A DNA stretch of 64,000 nucleotides from Mycolicibacterium sp. P9-22 (GCF_008329585.1 NZ_NPKP01000001.1:310001-374000), one strand, 5' to 3'. Numbered from the stretch's first letter, positions 25,874-38,500 are shown. The notes: generated by a model not told the origin, from the sequence alone. A program made the numbers and translations.

Positions 25874-27154
25874 ATGGCGCGCATCGGAGATGGCGGTGAC
25901 CTGCTGAAGTGCTCGTTCTGTGGGAAGAGCCAAAAGCAGGTGAAAAAGCTCATCGCGGGGCCGGGCGTCTACATCTGCGATGAGTGCATCGATCTGTGCA
26001 ATGAGATCATCGAGGAAGAGCTGGCTGACGCCGATGACGTCAAGCTGGACGAACTCCCCAAGCCTGCCGAGATCCGCGAGTTCCTCGAGGGCTACGTGAT
26101 CGGACAGGACACCGCGAAGAAGACGCTCGCGGTCGCCGTCTACAACCATTACAAGCGCATCCAGGCCCAGGAGAAGAGCCGCGATTCGCGCGCCGAGCCT
26201 GTGGAGCTGGCCAAGTCCAACATCCTGATGCTGGGCCCGACCGGCTGTGGCAAGACCTACCTGGCGCAGACGCTGGCCAAGATGCTCAACGTCCCGTTCG
26301 CCATCGCCGATGCCACCGCGCTCACCGAGGCCGGCTATGTGGGCGAGGATGTCGAGAACATTCTGCTCAAGCTGATCCAGGCCGCCGATTACGACGTGAA
26401 GCGCGCCGAGACCGGCATCATCTACATCGATGAGGTCGACAAGATCGCCCGCAAGAGCGAGAACCCGTCGATCACCCGTGACGTCTCCGGTGAGGGCGTG
26501 CAGCAGGCGCTGCTGAAGATCCTGGAAGGCACCCAGGCATCGGTGCCCCCGCAGGGCGGCCGCAAGCATCCGCACCAGGAATTCATCCAGATCGACACCA
26601 CGAACGTGCTGTTCATCGTGGCGGGAGCGTTCGCCGGCCTGGAACGGATCGTCTCGGACCGCGTCGGCAAGCGCGGCCTGGGCTTCGGCGCCGAGGTGAA
26701 GTCCAAGGCCGAGATCGACACCCAGGACCATTTCGCCGAGGTCATGCCCGAGGACCTGATCAAGTTCGGTCTCATCCCGGAGTTCATCGGCCGTCTGCCG
26801 GTCGTCGCCTCGGTGACCAACCTGGACAAGGAATCGCTGGTTCAGATCCTGTCGAAGCCGAAGAATGCCCTGGTCAAGCAGTACACCAGGTTGTTCGAGA
26901 TGGACGGTGTCGAGCTGGAGTTGACGCCGGAGGCGCTGGACGCGATCGCCGATCAAGCCATCCACCGCGGCACCGGAGCCCGTGGCCTGCGCGCCATCAT
27001 GGAAGAGGTCCTGCAGCCGGCGATGTACGACATCCCGAGCCGCGATGACGTCGCCAAGGTGGTCGTCACCAAGGAGACCGTGCAGGACAACGTGCTCCCG
27101 ACCATCGTGCCGCGCAAGCCCCCGCGCAACGAGCGCCGCGACAAGACCGCATAG
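25874..27154 (+). CDS. clpX: ATP-dependent unfoldase ClpX
   Basis: A 426-residue AAA+ unfoldase that feeds ClpP1P2. N-terminal zinc module with C13, C16, C35 and C38; Walker A GPTGCGKT at 121-128; pore loop GYVG at 154-157; Walker B IYIDEVD near 183-189; sensor and arginine-finger region in [12 protein letters not shown]. The start [13 protein letters not shown] matches M. tuberculosis ClpX; the frame also reads 12 residues upstream to 25838, but AGGA is correctly spaced for 25874. Here clpX is separated from clpP2 by five genes and has its own promoter region. Confidence 0.98.
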   Translation: MARIGDGGDLLKCSFCGKSQKQVKKLIAGPGVYICDECIDLCNEIIEEELADADDVKLDELPKPAEIREFLEGYVIGQDTAKKTLAVAVYNHYKRIQAQEKSRDSRAEPVELAKSNILMLGPTGCGKTYLAQTLAKMLNVPFAIADATALTEAGYVGEDVENILLKLIQAADYDVKRAETGIIYIDEVDKIARKSENPSITRDVSGEGVQQALLKILEGTQASVPPQGGRKHPHQEFIQIDTTNVLFIVAGAFAGLERIVSDRVGKRGLGFGAEVKSKAEIDTQDHFAEVMPEDLIKFGLIPEFIGRLPVVASVTNLDKESLVQILSKPKNALVKQYTRLFEMDGVELELTPEALDAIADQAIHRGTGARGLRAIMEEVLQPAMYDIPSRDDVAKVVVTKETVQDNVLPTIVPRKPPRNERRDKTA

Positions 27155-27172
27155 GGCAAGCCTCAGATCGAC

Positions 27173-27210
27173 GAAATGGCGGTTCTTCCCCCGGGGAGAG
27201 CCGCCATTTC
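27173..27210. terminator. terminator between clpX and glycosyltransferase gene
   Basis: GAAATGGCGG / CCGCCATTTC form a perfect 10-bp stem with an inner CCCC/GGGG pairing. It lies between two convergent genes and probably works in both directions; the T-run is weak. Confidence 0.75.
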
Positions 27211-27212
27211 TG

Positions 27213-28529
27213 CTATCTCGAGACGCTTGGCTGACGTTCGGCGATCACCTCGTCGACCAGTGCGGCGATCTCGGTGACACCGTCGCGCTCGGCGTACGCG
27301 CCCTGCAGGCGCCCAGCGTTGTCGCGGTACGAGGTGTTGCCCAGTATGGCCAGGACCGCGCGACGTACCTCGGCGGGTGTCGGGGTGCCGGTGCGCAGGT
27401 TGACGCCGGCGCCGAAGTACTCGACGCGCGCGGCCACCTCCGGCTTGTCCTCGGTGTGGCCGGCGACCACCAGCGGCACCCCGTCGGACAGCGCGCGCTG
27501 CACGGCCCCGTAGCCGCCATTGGTCACCATGACGTCCACCATCGGCAGCAGCACGTCGTGGGGTAGGTACCTGGCGGCGAAGGTGTTGGCCGGCAGCGGC
27601 ATCCGGAGCTGGGAGAGCGGCCGGCCGCCGGTGGTGACGATGACCGTGACGTTCTCGCCGGCCAGTGCCTCGATGGTCGGTTCGATCAGCCGGCTCAGGT
27701 CGGCGTTGTCGATGGTGCCCTGCGTGACGTGCACGACGGGCCGTCCACTGTGCAGCACGTCCCACCACGGCGGCGCCGTGAAATCGTCGCTGGGCAACGG
27801 GTTGACCGCCCCCACGAATCGCACATGGTCGGGCAGGTCGCTGCGGTGGTACTCGAATTCGGGGATGGTGGGCACGATCACCCGGTCGGCGAGCACCCCG
27901 CAGTCCAGGACGAACACCGGCAGCGGCGGCAGCCCGAGTGCGGCGAGCATCCGGTTGGCCGCCCGGTGCGCGGGCCGCAGCAACACGTTCTGGACGACAG
28001 CGGTGAGCAGACGGTTGCGCACCCGTCCCAGGGCGCCGGGCATCGGGGCGATCCCCGGGCCGCCCGGTGCGGTGTCCCGGCTCGTCAGGAACAGCGGGGT
28101 GGTGGTGTAGCTGAGGATGGGCGGCCGGGTAGCGGTCTCGTCGAGCAGCAGCGGAAGGGCACCCAGGAAGAAGGCGTCGGTGAGGATGGCGTCATAGTCG
28201 TTGTCCGCGAGCAGTTCCCGTAGGGCATTGAACTGGTGGGGGAGCGGGCGGACGAAGATGTTCTCCACATCGAAGTTGATCCGTGCGATGCCGGATGTCT
28301 CGGCGCGGCCCGGCAGCTCGGCGTCGAGTGCCGAATCGTCGTAGTCGGCGCCCAGTGGCAGCGGGCGTGGTTCGGCGCCGGTGGCGCGGATCTTGTCGGC
28401 GTGACGCGCGCTGGTCAGCACGGTGACGGTGTCACCGCGGGCGACCAAACCGCGCGCGACATTCAGAAGCGGGGCGATGTGTCCGGCGGGCGGGCAGGAG
28501 GCGATGAGGATCTTCGGCATGGATGACAT
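27213..28529 (-). CDS. GT1-family (MGT-type) glycosyltransferase
   Basis: A 438-residue UGT-like enzyme that transfers a sugar from a nucleotide donor to a small acceptor. The N-terminal half begins ILIASCPPAGHIAPLLNVARG, the acceptor-side GHxxP motif; the C-terminal half has HVTQGTIDN, MVTNGGYGAVQRALSDGVP and GHTEDKPEVAARVE, the donor-binding signature of macrolide- and rhamnosyltransferase-type enzymes. No signal peptide. The acceptor is unknown; hydrophobic natural products or lipids are likely. ATG at 28529 or 28520, with poor ribosome sites. It lies downstream of fdhD but behind its own inverted repeat, so it may have a separate promoter. Confidence 0.9.
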   Translation of the reverse strand: MSSMPKILIASCPPAGHIAPLLNVARGLVARGDTVTVLTSARHADKIRATGAEPRPLPLGADYDDSALDAELPGRAETSGIARINFDVENIFVRPLPHQFNALRELLADNDYDAILTDAFFLGALPLLLDETATRPPILSYTTTPLFLTSRDTAPGGPGIAPMPGALGRVRNRLLTAVVQNVLLRPAHRAANRMLAALGLPPLPVFVLDCGVLADRVIVPTIPEFEYHRSDLPDHVRFVGAVNPLPSDDFTAPPWWDVLHSGRPVVHVTQGTIDNADLSRLIEPTIEALAGENVTVIVTTGGRPLSQLRMPLPANTFAARYLPHDVLLPMVDVMVTNGGYGAVQRALSDGVPLVVAGHTEDKPEVAARVEYFGAGVNLRTGTPTPAEVRRAVLAILGNTSYRDNAGRLQGAYAERDGVTEIAALVDEVIAERQPSVSR

Positions 28530-28560
28530 GCTCGGGGATCACACTTGGCGCTCGCTTGGA

Positions 28561-28586
28561 GTTCTCCTGGAGAACGAGTGGAGAAC
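28561..28586 (-). promoter_or_regulatory. inverted/direct repeat GGAGAAC before glycosyltransferase gene
   Basis: GTTCTCC-T-GGAGAAC (28561-28575) is a perfect 7-bp inverted repeat, and GGAGAAC recurs at 28580-28586. It starts 32 bp upstream of the glycosyltransferase start, an operator-like position. No regulator gene is adjacent. Confidence 0.4.
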
Positions 28587-28598
28587 CCGGCCGACCGT

Positions 28599-29421
28599 TC
28601 AGGGTTGGTTGCGGACCCGGTCAGGACGGGTGTAGACGTTCATCGAGTCCCCGCGCAGGAACGCCACCAGCGTCAGGCCGGACTGGGCGGCCAGGTCCAC
28701 CGCGAGCGAGGACGGTGCCGATACCGCTGCCAGCAGCGGGATCCCGGACATCACCGCCTTCTGCGTCAGCTCGAACGAAGCCCGGCCACTGACCAACAAG
28801 ACGGTACCGGCCAGCGGTACCCGGCCTGATTCCAGCGCCCAGCCGATCACCTTGTCGACGGCGTTGTGTCTACCGATGTCCTCGCGCACCACCAGTGCGG
28901 CGCCATGCGCGTCGAACAGCGCGGCGCCGTGCAGCCCGCCGGTGGCCGCGAACACCTTCTGCCGGTCGCGCAGTTTGTCGGGCAGCGCGGACAATGTGTC
29001 GGCGTCGATGACGAGAGGATCGTCCCCGGGTGCGTGCTTACTGCTGAGCTGAACAGCGTCCAGTGAGGCCTTCCCGCAGACCCCGCACGAGGAGGTCGCG
29101 TAGAAGTTGCGGGTCATATCGACATCGGGGGTCGGGACGCCTTGTGCCAGCGTCACGTCGAGCACGTTGTAGGTGTTGAGGCCGTCCGGCCCGGTGCCGT
29201 TGCAGTACTGTACGGCGGCGATGTCCTCGCGCCGGGACACGAGTCCTTCGGTGAGCAGAAATCCCTGGGCCAGTTCGACATCGGATCCGGGGGTGCGCAT
29301 CGTGACGGTCAGCGGCTTGCCATTGACGCGAATCTCCAACGGTTCCTCGACGGCGAGGGTCTCCGGCCGGGCCACGGCCTCGGTGGCGGTCACGTGCTGC
29401 ACGCGGCGGCGCGCGGTCACC

Positions 29422-29429
<8 letters not shown>
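28599..29429 (-). CDS. fdhD: formate dehydrogenase accessory sulfurtransferase
   Basis: A 276-residue FdhD protein, which carries sulfur from a cysteine desulfurase to the molybdenum cofactor so that formate dehydrogenase becomes active. The catalytic motif [10 protein letters not shown] (C115, C118) is intact, as are [21 protein letters not shown] and [13 protein letters not shown]. It overlaps the fdhF-type gene by 8 nt, so subunit and maturation factor are made together. Confidence 0.96.
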
Positions 29430-31734
<2,305 letters not shown>

Positions 31735-31811
31735 ATTCTCCAGGCTAGCCCTCGTCGGCCGGCCGAAACGTCAATCCGAGGCCGTCGATATTTGCCATTT
31801 CACATGCAGTG

Positions 31812-31826
31812 ATAGACGGTGTCTAT
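31812..31826. promoter_or_regulatory. LysR-type box ATAGAC-GGT-GTCTAT
   Basis: A perfect inverted repeat containing T-N11-A, in the 94-bp region between fdhF and the LysR gene. A longer-range inverted pair TTGCCAT (31792-31798) / ATGGCAA (31829-31835) brackets it. The layout is typical for a LysR regulator controlling itself and the divergent operon. Confidence 0.7.
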
Positions 31827-31828
31827 TG

Positions 31829-32767
31829 ATGGCAAGTGATGTACTGCTCCAACACTTGGACTACCTGCTGGCGCTCGCGGCCGAACGGCACTTCGGCCGG
31901 GCCGCCGCGCGCTGCCATGTCAGCCAACCGACGCTGTCGGTGGCGATCCGCCGCCTGGAGAAAGACCTGGGCATCGTCATCGTGCAGCGCGGCCACCGCT
32001 TCGAGGGGTTCACCGAGGAGGGCCGTCGCGTCGTGACGTGGGCTCAGCGGATCATCGCCGAACGCGACGAGATGCTGGCCGATCTGGAACGGATGCGGGG
32101 CAGGCTGACGGTCACCGCCCGGCTGGGCGCCATCCCGACCGCTGTGCCCGCAAGCCCCTTCATCACCACCGAGTTCCTGCGTCGCAACCCGGCCGCCTCG
32201 GTGCGCATCGAGGCGCTGTCATCACGCGAGATCGCCCGGCAGCTCGCCGATTTCGAAATCGACGCCGGATTGACCTATCTCGACGACGAGGCGCCGCCGG
32301 GGACGCGGTCGGTCGAGCTGTACCGGGAGCAGTACGTCCTGGTGGCCCCCGCCGACAGTCCTGTGATGGGCGAACCGGAAGTGGCCTGGTCGGAGGCGGC
32401 CGCACTGCAGTTGTGTGTGCTGACCACCACGATGCGTAACCGGCGCATCCTGGACGCCAACATGGCCGCCGAAGGCGTGCAGTACCGCCCCGTCGTGGAG
32501 GCGGCCTCGGTCGACGCGCTGTATGCCCACCTTGCCCATTCGCGGCGGGCGACCATCGCGTCCACCGCGTGGTTGCCGCAGCTCGGTGTGCCGACTGGTT
32601 TCGCCGCCCGGCCGATGGTCCAGCACGGTCCCCGGCCGGCGATCGGACTCGTCGTGCTGGACCGGGCGCCGGCGTCCATTGTCGCGGCTGCCCTGGTCGA
32701 GGTCGCCGGCGATGTCAACCTCGGGAGCCATATCGACATTGCCTGGGAAGCCGCCCGGCTCGGGTAG
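31829..32767 (+). CDS. LysR-family transcriptional regulator
   Basis: A 312-residue LysR regulator. The HTH HLDYLLALAAERHFGRAAAR followed by CHVSQPTLSVAIRRLEKDLG is at the N-terminus, and a periplasmic-binding-protein-like effector domain follows (about 90-300). ATG 31829 is chosen because the HTH then starts near residue 9; a TTG one codon before is possible. Divergent from fdhF-fdhD. The effector may be formate, molybdate-related or redox; this cannot be read from sequence. Confidence 0.92.
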   Translation: MASDVLLQHLDYLLALAAERHFGRAAARCHVSQPTLSVAIRRLEKDLGIVIVQRGHRFEGFTEEGRRVVTWAQRIIAERDEMLADLERMRGRLTVTARLGAIPTAVPASPFITTEFLRRNPAASVRIEALSSREIARQLADFEIDAGLTYLDDEAPPGTRSVELYREQYVLVAPADSPVMGEPEVAWSEAAALQLCVLTTTMRNRRILDANMAAEGVQYRPVVEAASVDALYAHLAHSRRATIASTAWLPQLGVPTGFAARPMVQHGPRPAIGLVVLDRAPASIVAAALVEVAGDVNLGSHIDIAWEAARLG

Positions 32768-32772
32768 CGCAG

Positions 32773-34281
32773 TCATGGTCCGCGTGTTCCGGTGCCGCCG
32801 TCGTTGTGGTCGGCCTCCATGGATTGCAGGGCTTCGGTCATCTCGGCGATCCACAGCAGGTCGATGTTGATCGGGGTGTCGTCGAAGTCGTCCCGATCGG
32901 GTGGGGGCTGGATCAGTTGTGGCAGGAGCAGTTCGGGGCGGTGGTGGTAGTTGATGCGGCGCTGTCCGTGGTCGAGGTCGGGCGGTGGGTGCCATTCGAT
33001 GTCGCCGCGACCGTTGATGATGGTGGTGTAGCCGTCGTATTTGTCGACCAGGCGGTTGTCCCAGCCGCAGGCCAACGTGAGGTCATCGACGTTGGTGAGC
33101 CCTCCGTCGGCGTAGTCGGCGCGGGCGTGGTGGACCTGGCAGCCGTAGGCGCCGACGGTGCAGCCCGGTTTGGTGCAACCCCCGTCGCGGGCGATCAGCA
33201 TGATCCGTTGCGCTGGGCTGGCGGTGCGGCGGGCCCGCAGGTAGTTCAGCGCCGCGCCGGTGGCCTTGTCGAAGACCGCGAGATGGTGGCTGGCGTGGGC
33301 GCCCATCCGGATGACGTCTTTGATGGGCATTCTGGTGCCGCCGCCGGTGACGGCGATCCCGGCGCGCGATTCCAGGTCTTGGAGGGTGGTCCGGATGATG
33401 ATCGACACCGGCAGACCGTTGAGCTGGCCCAGATCGCCGCTCATCAGCGCGATGCGCCCGACGACGATCATGGCGTCGTGCTGGCGCTGGGCCAGGGTGC
33501 GGTGATCGTTGTCGATCTGGGCCTGTGTCGGAGTGCCGGAGGTGCACGGCTCGTCGTCGTCGGGATTGCACATGCCGGGGGCGGCGAATTTGGCGAACAG
33601 CACCTCCCAGACCGCCTTGGCTTCGGGGTTCAGGTTGGCGGTGACCGAGGTCATGGCGTCGCGGCCCTGCTGGGCGACGGTGACGCCGCGCTTTCTGGCG
33701 CGTTCGGTGTCATCGGGTTCGGGCCCGTCCTGATCGAGCAGGAACAGCATGAGCTCGGCGGTCTCGCGCAGTTCTTTGGGGCCGACCCCGACCGCCACAC
33801 CGACCAGGTCGACTTCGAACTGGTGGCGCTTGTCCAGGGCGACAAACGATGACAAGCGGCTGATCGCGTCGCGCAGCACCCGCACGTGTTCGGCGGTGAT
33901 GAGCCCGGCGGACTGGGCGATGCTGACCGCGGCCAGCACCGGTGCCAACGGTTGCCCGGTTACGCAGCGGCGGGGCCCCAACGCGGCGGCTTCGCCGAGC
34001 CGGCGGCCGGCCTCGCCGGTGGACAGCCGCCACCGGACTCGTAGCACTTCGTTCCAGGATTTCGCGCCCAGCTCCTTGGCGGTGCTCTCGGCCTGCAGTG
34101 CTGAGAGCATGCGGTGGGTTTGGGAGGGCAGCTGGCAGGTCAGTAGTTCGTAGTCGTCCATCACCGCCAGCAGTTCGCTGCGGGTCAAGCCCTCGAAGTC
34201 ACAGGCCGCGACGGCGTCATAGGCGGCACGTAATGCCGCCACCGCCTCCATCGGGTCTGTCCTCACCCTTCGAACATACAT
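32773..34281 (-). CDS. 13E12 repeat family DUF222/HNH endonuclease protein
   Basis: A protein of up to 502 residues typical of the mycobacterial 13E12 family: an N-terminal DUF222 domain (about 20-330, with LTRSELLAVMDDYE) and a C-terminal HNH nuclease-like module reading CTKPGCTVGAYGCQVHHARA then DYADGGLTNVDDLTLACGWDN, with the zinc-type cysteines and catalytic HH region kept. The candidate starts are ATG 34281, GTG 34266 and ATG 34251; the first lies inside the SOS box, so with a leaderless or short leader one of the later starts may be used. Members are multicopy and often linked to mobile DNA; I see no flanking repeats here. Function is not established; DNA damage control is suggested by the SOS box. 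Confidence 0.88.
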   Translation of the reverse strand: MYVRRVRTDPMEAVAALRAAYDAVAACDFEGLTRSELLAVMDDYELLTCQLPSQTHRMLSALQAESTAKELGAKSWNEVLRVRWRLSTGEAGRRLGEAAALGPRRCVTGQPLAPVLAAVSIAQSAGLITAEHVRVLRDAISRLSSFVALDKRHQFEVDLVGVAVGVGPKELRETAELMLFLLDQDGPEPDDTERARKRGVTVAQQGRDAMTSVTANLNPEAKAVWEVLFAKFAAPGMCNPDDDEPCTSGTPTQAQIDNDHRTLAQRQHDAMIVVGRIALMSGDLGQLNGLPVSIIIRTTLQDLESRAGIAVTGGGTRMPIKDVIRMGAHASHHLAVFDKATGAALNYLRARRTASPAQRIMLIARDGGCTKPGCTVGAYGCQVHHARADYADGGLTNVDDLTLACGWDNRLVDKYDGYTTIINGRGDIEWHPPPDLDHGQRRINYHHRPELLLPQLIQPPPDRDDFDDTPINIDLLWIAEMTEALQSMEADHNDGGTGTRGP

Positions 34282-34285
34282 TCGA
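34270..34285 (-). promoter_or_regulatory. SOS box (LexA site) at 13E12 gene start
   Basis: TCGAACATACATTCGA matches the mycobacterial LexA consensus TCGAAC-N4-GTTCGA with one mismatch. It overlaps the first possible start codon of the DUF222/HNH gene, where LexA would block transcription. Confidence 0.75.
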
Positions 34286-34504
34286 CCACCGACAAGTAAG
34301 TCGCGGTGCCAGCACTCCAGGGTTGGGGCCGGACAGGAAAGCCGCGGATGGGCCCTCGGTCATGAGTCCAGATTAGGGGCGCATTCCGCTGTTGACGCCG
34401 GTGTAACAAGTTCGGCATCCGTTGTTCCTATCGTTGGCCGGTCAACGTCCGTCGAGTTCTTGTCCGTCGAATAGCTGGCGGGCCGCAGTGCAAAGGAAAT
34501 TCCA

Positions 34505-36679
34505 TTGAGCGCAAATGCTGTGCGCCTCCAGGCGATCACCAAGGTCGAGGGCTACGTGCCGCCGGCCATCAGCTTCGACCCCACCGAGGCGCCTGGCGAG
34601 ATCTTCGGCGCGAACGTGTTCACCAAGGCCGAGATGCAGCTGCGGTTGCCGAAGTCGGTGTACAAGTCCGTCGTCGCGACCATCGAGAAGGGCGCCACGC
34701 TCGACCCGGCGGTCGCCGATTCGGTGGCCTCGGTGATGAAGGACTGGGCACTGTCCAAGGGCGCCACGCACTACGCACACGTCTTCTACCCGATGACCGG
34801 TCTGACCGCCGAGAAGCACGACAGCTTCCTTGAGCCGGTCTCCGACGGTCAGACGCTGGCCGAGTTCGCCGGTAAGACGCTGATCCAGGGCGAGCCCGAC
34901 GCCTCCAGCTTCCCGTCGGGCGGTCTGCGCAGCACGTTCGAGGCGCGCGGCTACACGGGCTGGGATGTCACCAGCCCGGCCTACATCCTGGAGAACCCGA
35001 ACGGGAACACGCTGTGCATCCCGACGGTGTTCGTGTCGATGACCGGTGAGGCGCTGGATTACAAGACGCCCTTGCTGCGCAGCCAGCAGGCCATGGGCGC
35101 ACAGGCCGAGCGCATCCTGAAGCTGTTCGGGCACAAAGATTTCGACAATATCGTGTCGTTCTGTGGTCCCGAGCAGGAGTACTTCCTGATCGACCGGCAC
35201 TTCTTCCTGTCCCGGCCCGACCTGATCAACGCCGGCCGCACGCTCTTCGGTGCGAAGCCGCCCAAGGGCCAGGAGTTCGACGACCACTACTTCGGCGCCA
35301 TTCCCGACCGCGTGCTCGGTTTCATGATGGACACCGAGCGTGAGCTGTTCAAGCTCGGTATCCCGGCCAAGACCCGGCACAACGAGGTCGCGCCCGGGCA
35401 GTTCGAGATCGCGCCGATGTTCGAGCGGGCCAACATCGCCGCCGACCATCAGCAGTTGCTGATGACGACGTTCAAGACGATCGCCAAGAAGCACGGCATG
35501 GAATGCCTGTTCCACGAGAAGCCGTTTGCCGGGGTCAACGGCTCCGGAAAGCACGTGAACTTCTCGCTCGGTAACTCGCAGTTCGGTAGCTTGCTGGTGC
35601 CCGGCGACACCCCGCACGAGAATGCGCAGTTCCTGGTCTTCTGTGCCGCCGTGATCCGCGCGGTGCACAAGTTCTCCGGCCTGCTGCGGGTCTCGGTGGC
35701 GTCGGCCACCAATGATCACCGTCTCGGCGCGAACGAGGCGCCGCCCGCGATCATCTCGATCTTCCTCGGCGACCAGCTGGCCGATGTGTTCGAGCAGATC
35801 GCCAAGGGTGCCGCGACGTCGTCGAAGGGCAAGGGCACCATGATGATCGGTGTCGACACCCTCCCGCACCTGCCGACCGATCCGGGCGACCGGAACCGCA
35901 CCAGCCCCTTCGCGTTCACCGGTAACCGGTTCGAGTTCCGGGCGCCGGGCTCGGGCCAGACCATCAACGTGCCGATGATCATCCTCAACACGATCATGGC
36001 GGATTCGTTGGATTACATGGCCACCTGGCTGGAGAAGTCTGTCGGCGAGGGAGAGGAATTCGACGTCGCAGTGCAGAAGTTGCTCACCGAGATCATCACC
36101 GATCACGGCGCCGTGGTGTTCAACGGTGACGGCTACTCGGAGAACTGGCAGATCGAGGCCGCCGAGCGTGGGCTGCCGAATCTCAAGACCACGCTGGATG
36201 CCATCCCGGAGCTGGTGAAGCCGGAAGCCATCGAGGTGTTCGAGAAGTACGGCGTGTTCAGCGAGCGGGAGCTGGAGAGCCGCGTCGAGGTCCGGTATGA
36301 GACATACGCGCTGACCGTCGCCGTGGAGGCAAAGCTGGCACTGGAGATCGGCTCGACCGTGATCCTGCCCGCCGCGGTGCGGTACCAGACAGAACTGGCA
36401 CAGAACGTCGCGACGCTGAAGGCCGCCGGCGTCGAGCCGGATCTCACGCTGCTGCAGATGGTTTCCGAACCCATCGGTGCCCTCACCGCGGCCTTGGCCA
36501 CCCTGAAGGAGGGGCTGTCGCACCACGCCGATAGCGCCACCGAGGAAGCCAAGCACGCGCAGGCGGCACTGCTGCCCGCGATGGACGCGGTGCGAGTCGC
36601 GGCGGACGCCCTGGAAAGCATTGTGGCCGACGATCTCTGGCCGCTTCCCACCTATCAGGAGATGCTCTACATCCTCTGA
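34505..36679 (+). CDS. glutamine synthetase type III
   Basis: A 724-residue protein of the GlnN/GSIII class, much longer than GSI (about 470), making glutamine from glutamate, ATP and ammonia. Catalytic-domain motifs include [11 protein letters not shown], the ammonia/glutamate region [16 protein letters not shown] and [21 protein letters not shown]. The N-terminus has the GSIII-specific [15 protein letters not shown] and [16 protein letters not shown] segments. The TTG start has AAAGGAAA 5-6 nt before it. It stands alone between the 13E12 gene and a convergent acyl-activating gene. The upstream 220 bp show no clear GlnR site. GSIII lacks the adenylylation-type control of GlnA1 as far as is known for the class. 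Confidence 0.93.
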   Translation: MSANAVRLQAITKVEGYVPPAISFDPTEAPGEIFGANVFTKAEMQLRLPKSVYKSVVATIEKGATLDPAVADSVASVMKDWALSKGATHYAHVFYPMTGLTAEKHDSFLEPVSDGQTLAEFAGKTLIQGEPDASSFPSGGLRSTFEARGYTGWDVTSPAYILENPNGNTLCIPTVFVSMTGEALDYKTPLLRSQQAMGAQAERILKLFGHKDFDNIVSFCGPEQEYFLIDRHFFLSRPDLINAGRTLFGAKPPKGQEFDDHYFGAIPDRVLGFMMDTERELFKLGIPAKTRHNEVAPGQFEIAPMFERANIAADHQQLLMTTFKTIAKKHGMECLFHEKPFAGVNGSGKHVNFSLGNSQFGSLLVPGDTPHENAQFLVFCAAVIRAVHKFSGLLRVSVASATNDHRLGANEAPPAIISIFLGDQLADVFEQIAKGAATSSKGKGTMMIGVDTLPHLPTDPGDRNRTSPFAFTGNRFEFRAPGSGQTINVPMIILNTIMADSLDYMATWLEKSVGEGEEFDVAVQKLLTEIITDHGAVVFNGDGYSENWQIEAAERGLPNLKTTLDAIPELVKPEAIEVFEKYGVFSERELESRVEVRYETYALTVAVEAKLALEIGSTVILPAAVRYQTELAQNVATLKAAGVEPDLTLLQMVSEPIGALTAALATLKEGLSHHADSATEEAKHAQAALLPAMDAVRVAADALESIVADDLWPLPTYQEMLYIL

Positions 36680-36792
36680 CGCTGGCCTGGAGCCGCCCCG
36701 GCGGTGACATGGACTTCGCCGGGTGCGGGGGACAGGCCCGCCCGGGGCCTCTGGTGACCTCAGCCCCCGCGCCCGGCGATCAGCCACCACTT

Positions 36793-36832
36793 CCGCGAGC
36801 GTGCGTGTCTGCGTGCGACACGCCGCTCGCGG
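36793..36832. repeat. dispersed hairpin repeat, copy 1 (terminator-like)
   Basis: CCGCGAGCG-T-GCGTGTC, loop TGCGTGC, GACACGC-CGCTCGCGG: two stacked perfect stems of 7 and 9 bp with one bulged T. It lies between the convergent GSIII and acyl-activating genes, so it may act as a T-less terminator. Its core (17 nt left arm plus GACACGCCGC) recurs inverted at 39525-39585. Confidence 0.7.
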
Positions 36833-36862
36833 AGGGCATTCCGCGCACGCTCGCGCAGGCCG

Positions 36863-38500
36863 TCAGCCCACGAGCGCGGCGGACGAGGCCCGCCGCAGCT
36901 TGCCCGACGGTGTCTTCGGGATCAATCCCGGCCCCAGTACGACAACGTTGCGGGGCCGCATGTCGACTTCGGTGACGACCTCGTGCGCGACATCATGCTT
37001 GATGCGGCGGACCTCGGCGGCGTCCTCGAAATCATTGGATTCGATGACCACGGCGAACGATTCACGGGTATCGCCGGCATCCAGTCGCACCGCGACCGCG
37101 CAACCCGGCCGTACGCCCCGCACCCGGCCCGCGGCCCGTTCGATATCGGTGGGGTAGATATTGCGGCCGGCCATGATGATGACGTCCTTGACGCGACCGC
37201 ACACCACCAGATTGCCGGTTTCGGTGAGATACCCGAGATCGCCGGTGTCATACCAGCCCTGGGCGTTTCGGGCGTCGACGAATCCGCCCTTGGTGATGTA
37301 GCCGCTCGTCACCGGCCCCCCGCGCAGCTCGATGACGCCGACACCCCGTGCTGCCAGCACATCACCGTTCTCACCGATGATGCGGGCCCGCAGTCCGTCC
37401 AGCAACGGTCCCAGGCAGGCCAGTCGGGTTGTCCTGCTGCCCTTGTTCGCCGGGACCGCCTGCCCCAGTGCCGCCAGCAGATCGCTGTCGATCTCGTCGA
37501 CCACAAGTCCGCCGCCGCACTCGGAAAATGAGACAGCGACAGTGGTTTCGGCCATTCCGTAGGCAGGCAACACCGCCTCCGGCCGCAGTCCGAACGGTCT
37601 GCCCACCTCGATGAGCTCTTCCACGTCCGCCGGCTCCACCTGTTCGGCCCCGGACAGCGCCCACCGCAGGGTGGAGAGGTCGAAGTCACCGACTTTCGCT
37701 TGTCTGCGTAGCCGTTTGGCCAGTAGCGCGTAGGCGAAGTTGGGTGCCGCGGTCATCGTGCCCGCGTATTTGTCGATGAGTCTGGGCCATAGCAGGATGT
37801 CGTCGAGAAAGTCCATCGGGGTGATCTTGACCAGTTCGGCCCCGAAATACATCGGCACCGTGAGGAATCCGGTCATGCCCATATCGTGGAACAGCGGCAA
37901 CCAACTGACGATCACATCGGTGTCGGTGTTGACCTCGGCCCCGGCGAACATCGCATCGGCGTTGGCGACCAGGTTGTCGTGGGTGATCTGAACCGCCTTG
38001 GGCGACCCCGTCGAGCCCGACGTCAACTGCAGGAGCGCGATGTCGCTGCCGGTGGTGCGGGTAGGTCCGATGCCCTCCGCGGCGAGTAGTTCGGCGACCG
38101 TCAGCACCGTGACGCCGTGTTCTTCCAGAACCGAAACGGCGGCCATGAACGGATCGGACACGATGACGGCCTTCGCCGCGATCATGTCGATGACGCCGAT
38201 GGTGTCGATCGCCCACGACATCAGATCGGTGCGGGGGGTCGGCTGATGCAGCATCGTGATGCTGGCCCCGCGCATCCACAGTCCTTGCGCCGTGGGGGCG
38301 ATCTCCACCGGCGCGCCCGCCAGCACGCCGACCGCATCGCCGTGCCCGACACCCGCAGCGGCTAGACCGCCGGCCACTCGGCGCGCGGATTCGTGGACGT
38401 CGCGCCAGGTATGCCGGACCGGGTGGTCCGGTTCGCCCGTCACCATCCCGTTGACGCTCCACTGAGCGTTTGCATACATGTTGTCCGTGAAGCGGCTCAC
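36863..38500 (-). CDS. acyl-activating enzyme (FadD / fatty-acyl-AMP ligase type)
   Basis: A 545-residue ANL-superfamily enzyme. AMP-binding motif [18 protein letters not shown] is near residue 160, the adenylate motif [13 protein letters not shown] follows, and the C-terminal hinge [20 protein letters not shown] has the form often seen in fatty-acyl-AMP ligases. The catalytic C-terminal lysine is in KTPSGKLRR. No membrane segment. The GTG start has GGAGGG 6 nt before it. No polyketide or lipid gene is adjacent, so whether it makes acyl-CoA or hands an acyl-AMP to a carrier protein is open. Confidence 0.9.
   Translation of the reverse strand: MSRFTDNMYANAQWSVNGMVTGEPDHPVRHTWRDVHESARRVAGGLAAAGVGHGDAVGVLAGAPVEIAPTAQGLWMRGASITMLHQPTPRTDLMSWAIDTIGVIDMIAAKAVIVSDPFMAAVSVLEEHGVTVLTVAELLAAEGIGPTRTTGSDIALLQLTSGSTGSPKAVQITHDNLVANADAMFAGAEVNTDTDVIVSWLPLFHDMGMTGFLTVPMYFGAELVKITPMDFLDDILLWPRLIDKYAGTMTAAPNFAYALLAKRLRRQAKVGDFDLSTLRWALSGAEQVEPADVEELIEVGRPFGLRPEAVLPAYGMAETTVAVSFSECGGGLVVDEIDSDLLAALGQAVPANKGSRTTRLACLGPLLDGLRARIIGENGDVLAARGVGVIELRGGPVTSGYITKGGFVDARNAQGWYDTGDLGYLTETGNLVVCGRVKDVIIMAGRNIYPTDIERAAGRVRGVRPGCAVAVRLDAGDTRESFAVVIESNDFEDAAEVRRIKHDVAHEVVTEVDMRPRNVVVLGPGLIPKTPSGKLRRASSAALVG

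Noticed and set aside
24767..26965. 732-codon minus-strand open frame running from the hypothetical gene through the clpX coding region
   Set aside because: The part beyond 25534 is antisense to clpX and its upstream region and has no recognisable domain; only the last 252 codons look like a real gene.
32773..34281. 13E12 gene as sign of an inserted mobile element
   Set aside because: No flanking direct repeats, transposase or integrase, and base composition matches its neighbours.
34380..34500. GlnR box before glutamine synthetase III
   Set aside because: A GTAAC-like element is present (within GTGTAACAAG) but the second half-site does not fit.
34442..36790. 782-codon minus-strand open frame opposite glutamine synthetase III
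   Set aside because: Antisense shadow; the plus strand has clear GSIII motifs and a good ribosome site.
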